Below are positions 61,013 through 64,000 of a stretch of 64,000 nucleotides of DNA, piece by piece; position 1 is the first letter of the stretch; every line of letters begins with the position of its first letter. Origin of the DNA: CAZFER01 sp964517495 (GTDB taxonomy: Bacteria > Hinthialibacterota > Hinthialibacteria > Hinthialibacterales > Hinthialibacteraceae); contig CAZFER010000032.1 of NCBI GenBank assembly GCA_964517495.1, positions 1-64,000 on the forward strand, written 5' to 3'. Under the pieces are notes generated by a model. It was not told the origin of the DNA. It saw only the letters and a program-made list of their open reading frames with translations, and searched no databases. Made by a program: the position numbers and the translations under genes.

Positions 61013-63118
61013 TTATTTTATTGTGTTCTTCTCGGCATTTGAATAATTATGGATCGACCTCATCTTCCATGCTCTGAGTGAACGGACAACAGTGTCACCT
61101 CCTTTTGAAGAGAGGGTGAATCGAGGATGGTCTTGATAATGGGTATGAGCAACGGCAGCCGCTTGGCGGTCGTTTGCAAACACCTCTATGAGGTTCTTGT
61201 CCACAAATAAGCGTAATGTCAAATCTTCATTTTCACTGAGAACAAAGGGGATTTCATTTTTTCCAATCGTAATTGATTTGCGCTTTGCTCCAGCGGCAAT
61301 TTCGAGGCCATTGCGCCCATTTTTGTCAGTGAGTAATTGTATGCTGAATTGCTCAGGAACCGGTGATGCGACATGCACGGCGAACTCTAATGCGTCTCCC
61401 TTGATTTCATGAAATGCAACGTTTTCACCACTGGCAATCACTAAATTGTTACGCTCAAACGTATCGTAACGAAGCGAGGTGAGTTCTTGCAGAGGTTTCA
61501 TTTTCAGTTGACCATCATGGGTGAGCTCCAATTCTCTCGGTAGCGATTGCACACCAGTGGGGTGAAGGCCTTCATGCGTCAGCCATGCCCACATTACCCG
61601 CCTTCCATCTTTTGTAAGCAGTGACTCTGGTGCGAAGAAGTTGTTATTATTCCAACTCATCAATTTGTGCGATGCCGGCAGATATTGATCTCCCTTGAAA
61701 TCACCCAGGTAATATCGGCATCCTAAATCATGGCTTATGCATAATAACATCCATGCGCCGCCAATCTTGAACATGTTTGCGCATGAAACATCTTCTTCTG
61801 GTTTAACACCGAGCGTATCCCAATTGGTATCATCGTGAAACAGATTCCCAACGAAATCCCACTCTTTCAGGTCATCGGACTTCATCAACAGGGGAGGCCG
61901 TCCACCTGAAATCGCGTAATAGGTTCCATCTCGCAACCAGCAATCCGGATCCCAATATCGAATGTCCGCTTCGCCGCCATCGGCGGTATAGGCTGTGACC
62001 AGCTGAGGCTCGCTCCATTTTTCAAGTGAATCGTTTTGACCATACACAATCCAGTTTTTGCCTGATCCTACCCCGTGATAAATTGCTGCCGGTTTACCTT
62101 CTTTCGTGAAAAAGCCTGTTCCGCTGAACATTCCATGTCCCGTCATCGGAGGAGAAAGCGTCGTGGGATGCCATTTCCACCAAACCAGGTCTTGACTTGA
62201 AAGATGCGCGAAATTATAACCATATTTGTTACGGTAAATATAGTGTAAATGATAGACGCCTTTATAGTAAAACGCGGCGTTTGGATCACCGGGTACTGCC
62301 CGTCCTGGACCTGGATGAACCAGGTGATAGGTTAACCAATGATCAGGAATTTCATCCGGCATGGCTGGCGTTTCCGGTTCGTAAGCTTCCATATTCACCA
62401 GGCTCGCATGAGACCATTCTGCCCAGTCCATGGTCTCCTCATTTTGCGTGGCTACTACGATACTCGTCCTTTTAAGACTCAAGCGGCCATCGATCAGCTT
62501 CGCGCCGCCAGCCATTCTGGTGTGCGTAAATCGTTCAGCGCGATCCTTGATTTTTTCTCCTTCAAAATCCCACCAACACCAGGGCTTGATGGGTGACGGC
62601 TGATTCGGATGAAATGATTGTATTTCATCGGCGGAAAGCGCTCTTGCGTAAATACGCGCGTCATCTATTGCGCCTTCGATATATCCATTGCCACCCACGA
62701 GATGCCTTAATCCAAAAACGATTGCCTGGTTTTTGCCACTTAGCAAGTCGATATTTTGAGCGTGGTAAGACGTTAGCGGTTTCCCATTTCGAAAGAGCGT
62801 AATGAGATTGTCCTTATATACGATTGCAACTTGGATCAGTTCGTTATTACTCGCTGCTTCTCTGGGATAATCTTGTTCCTGGCTCGTACGTTTAAAATAG
62901 TTGCTCCCTGCCATCCATTTGCCTTTTTTTAACTCACCAAAGACGATTGCGTCAAACTGATCCCCCCGTTGAAGCGTCAACACGCTTCCTCCAGCCCCTT
63001 CCAGATCATTCAAAGAAACCCATGCAACCAATGTTTTGTCTGTCTCCGCAGCCGTGCAATCGAAAACCCATACACCATTCACGACAAAAAATATTACAAA
63101 CCACGTCATTATATTCAT
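61013..63118 (-). CDS. Exported GH32-like beta-fructosidase with LamG-like domain
   Basis: With the start at ATG 63118 the protein has 701 residues. After a signal peptide (MTWFVIFFVVNGVWVF), residues ~25-180 form a concanavalin-like fold (AWVSLNDLEGAGG, YIEGAIDDARIYARALS). The GH32 propeller follows: GDPNAAFYYKGVYHLHYIY corresponds to the nucleophile motif WMNDPNG, YWDPDCW to RDP, and DGRRVMWAWL to the late family motif. The Glu of the WEC acid/base motif appears as Ser (DVSCANMF). The C-terminal beta-sandwich (LRLFVDKNLIEVFANDRQAA) is typical. It may cleave fructans or be a binding protein. Confidence 0.7.
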   Translation of the reverse strand: MNIMTWFVIFFVVNGVWVFDCTAAETDKTLVAWVSLNDLEGAGGSVLTLQRGDQFDAIVFGELKKGKWMAGSNYFKRTSQEQDYPREAASNNELIQVAIVYKDNLITLFRNGKPLTSYHAQNIDLLSGKNQAIVFGLRHLVGGNGYIEGAIDDARIYARALSADEIQSFHPNQPSPIKPWCWWDFEGEKIKDRAERFTHTRMAGGAKLIDGRLSLKRTSIVVATQNEETMDWAEWSHASLVNMEAYEPETPAMPDEIPDHWLTYHLVHPGPGRAVPGDPNAAFYYKGVYHLHYIYRNKYGYNFAHLSSQDLVWWKWHPTTLSPPMTGHGMFSGTGFFTKEGKPAAIYHGVGSGKNWIVYGQNDSLEKWSEPQLVTAYTADGGEADIRYWDPDCWLRDGTYYAISGGRPPLLMKSDDLKEWDFVGNLFHDDTNWDTLGVKPEEDVSCANMFKIGGAWMLLCISHDLGCRYYLGDFKGDQYLPASHKLMSWNNNNFFAPESLLTKDGRRVMWAWLTHEGLHPTGVQSLPRELELTHDGQLKMKPLQELTSLRYDTFERNNLVIASGENVAFHEIKGDALEFAVHVASPVPEQFSIQLLTDKNGRNGLEIAAGAKRKSITIGKNEIPFVLSENEDLTLRLFVDKNLIEVFANDRQAAAVAHTHYQDHPRFTLSSKGGDTVVRSLRAWKMRSIHNYSNAEKNTIK

Positions 63119-63167
63119 TGCCTTATTCCTTTCCGATAAACATGAAATAAGCAATATAGAATCACCA

Positions 63168-63938
63168 TCACGGCTTCCACGTCAGGCAGTTATGCAAAAT
63201 CTGTTGGTAATCCTTATTTTTTACATCCTCAACCGTGTGGCCGGGTTGGAAGTAGAAAATCCACCCCTTATCCGCCGATTTATACCAGCCGTAACGATCT
63301 TCCATATACACGTTCCCTGTTTCCGGATGTTCAAACCGGTAACCGAACAGAACTGTTTTTTCCCGGCCATCAGCAAATTGATGATGGATGAATACTTCTG
63401 AATTGGAAAACACAATGGCAGGTAATTTTTGTACCGGGCTGGGTTGATCAGACGAGCGATAATCGACTGATTCTTTATAATTCACCTTGTGGGAGGTTAT
63501 ATAATGATCAGGCTGTAAGTTGACTAAATGGTAATCGATGTCGTGGATCCATACATAACGATATTTCGCATCCTGGTTACGATCGAGATGTATGCCTAAA
63601 AAAGGCAGCCATCCGGGTGTCTGTTTTTTCTTGGACGAAATACCATGATGAAGCACAATCAAACGGGCACCATCTTTGGTTCGTTTCATGACAGCTTGAG
63701 CCGGTTGGGCATCAAAACCGCCATGAATAAACATCAAAATAGCGCCATAGGGAGATAAATCCGCTGGCAATGCGTCCTGTTCGACTTTTTTTACGGCGTG
63801 CCCATTCTCTTCAAAATATTCAGCCAAAACATCCATTTGAGGCCATTCATCCGAGAGGATCAGGATGTTTTCCCCGTTAGCGCCTGCAATCAAACAGCAC
63901 ACCATCATAAACGCTATTGCAACTTGTTTTATCATCAT
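63168..63938 (-). CDS. Exported ThuA-like (glutamine-amidotransferase-fold) protein
   Basis: ATG 63938 (AAAGGAAA upstream) gives 256 residues with a signal peptide ending near IAGANG. The sequence ENILILSDEWPQMDVLAEYF, GAILMFIHGGFDAQP and LIVLHHGISS fits the ThuA/trehalose-utilisation family, a class I glutamine-amidotransferase-like fold. The HHG loop replaces the nucleophile elbow; no catalytic Cys is visible. The family is linked to sugar metabolism but its chemistry is uncertain. It is the first gene of a pair with the GH32-like gene, 49 bases upstream of its chosen start. Confidence 0.75.
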   Translation of the reverse strand: MMIKQVAIAFMMVCCLIAGANGENILILSDEWPQMDVLAEYFEENGHAVKKVEQDALPADLSPYGAILMFIHGGFDAQPAQAVMKRTKDGARLIVLHHGISSKKKQTPGWLPFLGIHLDRNQDAKYRYVWIHDIDYHLVNLQPDHYITSHKVNYKESVDYRSSDQPSPVQKLPAIVFSNSEVFIHHQFADGREKTVLFGYRFEHPETGNVYMEDRYGWYKSADKGWIFYFQPGHTVEDVKNKDYQQILHNCLTWKP

Positions 63939-64000
63939 CAACTTTTTTCCTTTCCTCATAGCATGATGAAGTCATGCTATCATAAATCGCTATTTAAAGA

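Overview
The window is about 64 kb of a moderately AT-rich bacterial chromosome. Several features point to a free-living, motile, Gram-negative heterotroph that breaks down complex carbohydrates: a complete flagellar export and switch cluster, lipoproteins, Tat-exported sulfatase and hydrogenase subunits, and families such as DUF6807, ThuA, DUF5060/4038-like and Gfo/Idh/MocA. That mix is typical of uncultured Planctomycetes-like, Hydrogenedentota-like or Sumerlaeota-like lineages. There is no rRNA or other phylogenetic marker I can use, so this placement is inference only.

Layout. 1-4.9 kb: a repeat fragment, valS, then an iron-export ABC pair (fetAB-like). 4.9-7.9 kb: a PseG-like protein, an RsbT-like ATPase/PAS protein and a lipoprotein. 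8.1-20.3 kb: the flagellar operon fliL-fliM-fliY-fliN2-fliO-fliP-fliQ-fliR-flhB-flhA-flhF-flhG, behind a good sigma-70 promoter. 20.3-20.8 kb: a decayed parDE toxin-antitoxin locus. 20.9-24.4 kb: envelope proteins, a DUF554 membrane protein and tRNA-His. 24.9-31.2 kb: an NHL-repeat protein, an oxidoreductase and a glycoside-hydrolase-like protein. 31.5-33.6 kb: a chemoreceptor with a near-perfect sigma-54 promoter. 33.7-44.2 kb: surface-glycan genes (epimerase, two paralogous DegT aminotransferases, CapD/PseB-like protein, three glycosyltransferases) interspersed with a LapA-like protein, a STAS protein and a nitronate monooxygenase-like protein. 44.3-46.5 kb: DUF6807 protein and sugar isomerase-like protein. 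46.6-51.1 kb: a tight minus-strand operon of [NiFe] hydrogenase large subunit, small subunit, a chemoreceptor with a CxxCH heme-c motif, and an unknown protein. 51.4-57.1 kb: ECF sigma, anti-sigma, an exported protein and an ABC-2 exporter. 57.1-64 kb: intergenic repeats followed by carbohydrate and sulfate-ester genes (Asp-box protein, Tat sulfatase, GH32-like protein, ThuA-like protein).

The most interesting system is the hydrogenase-chemoreceptor operon. The large subunit ends exactly at its DPCxxCxxH motif with no cleavable tail, as in H2-sensing hydrogenases. The small subunit has Cys in place of the medial-cluster Pro and carries a Tat signal. Eleven bases after it begins a methyl-accepting chemotaxis protein with a periplasmic CxxCH motif. 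I propose a periplasmic H2-sensing hydrogenase that signals through a heme-c chemoreceptor to the flagellar motor (H2 or redox taxis). The gene order and motifs are visible in the sequence; the mechanism is inference.

Other points of note are two toxin-antitoxin relics that carry no intact gene (parDE and DUF433), dispersed GC-rich palindromic repeats in intergenic regions, hairpins in front of fliO, an FlhG with a very long linker, and a GH32-like protein that seems to lack its acid/base Glu.
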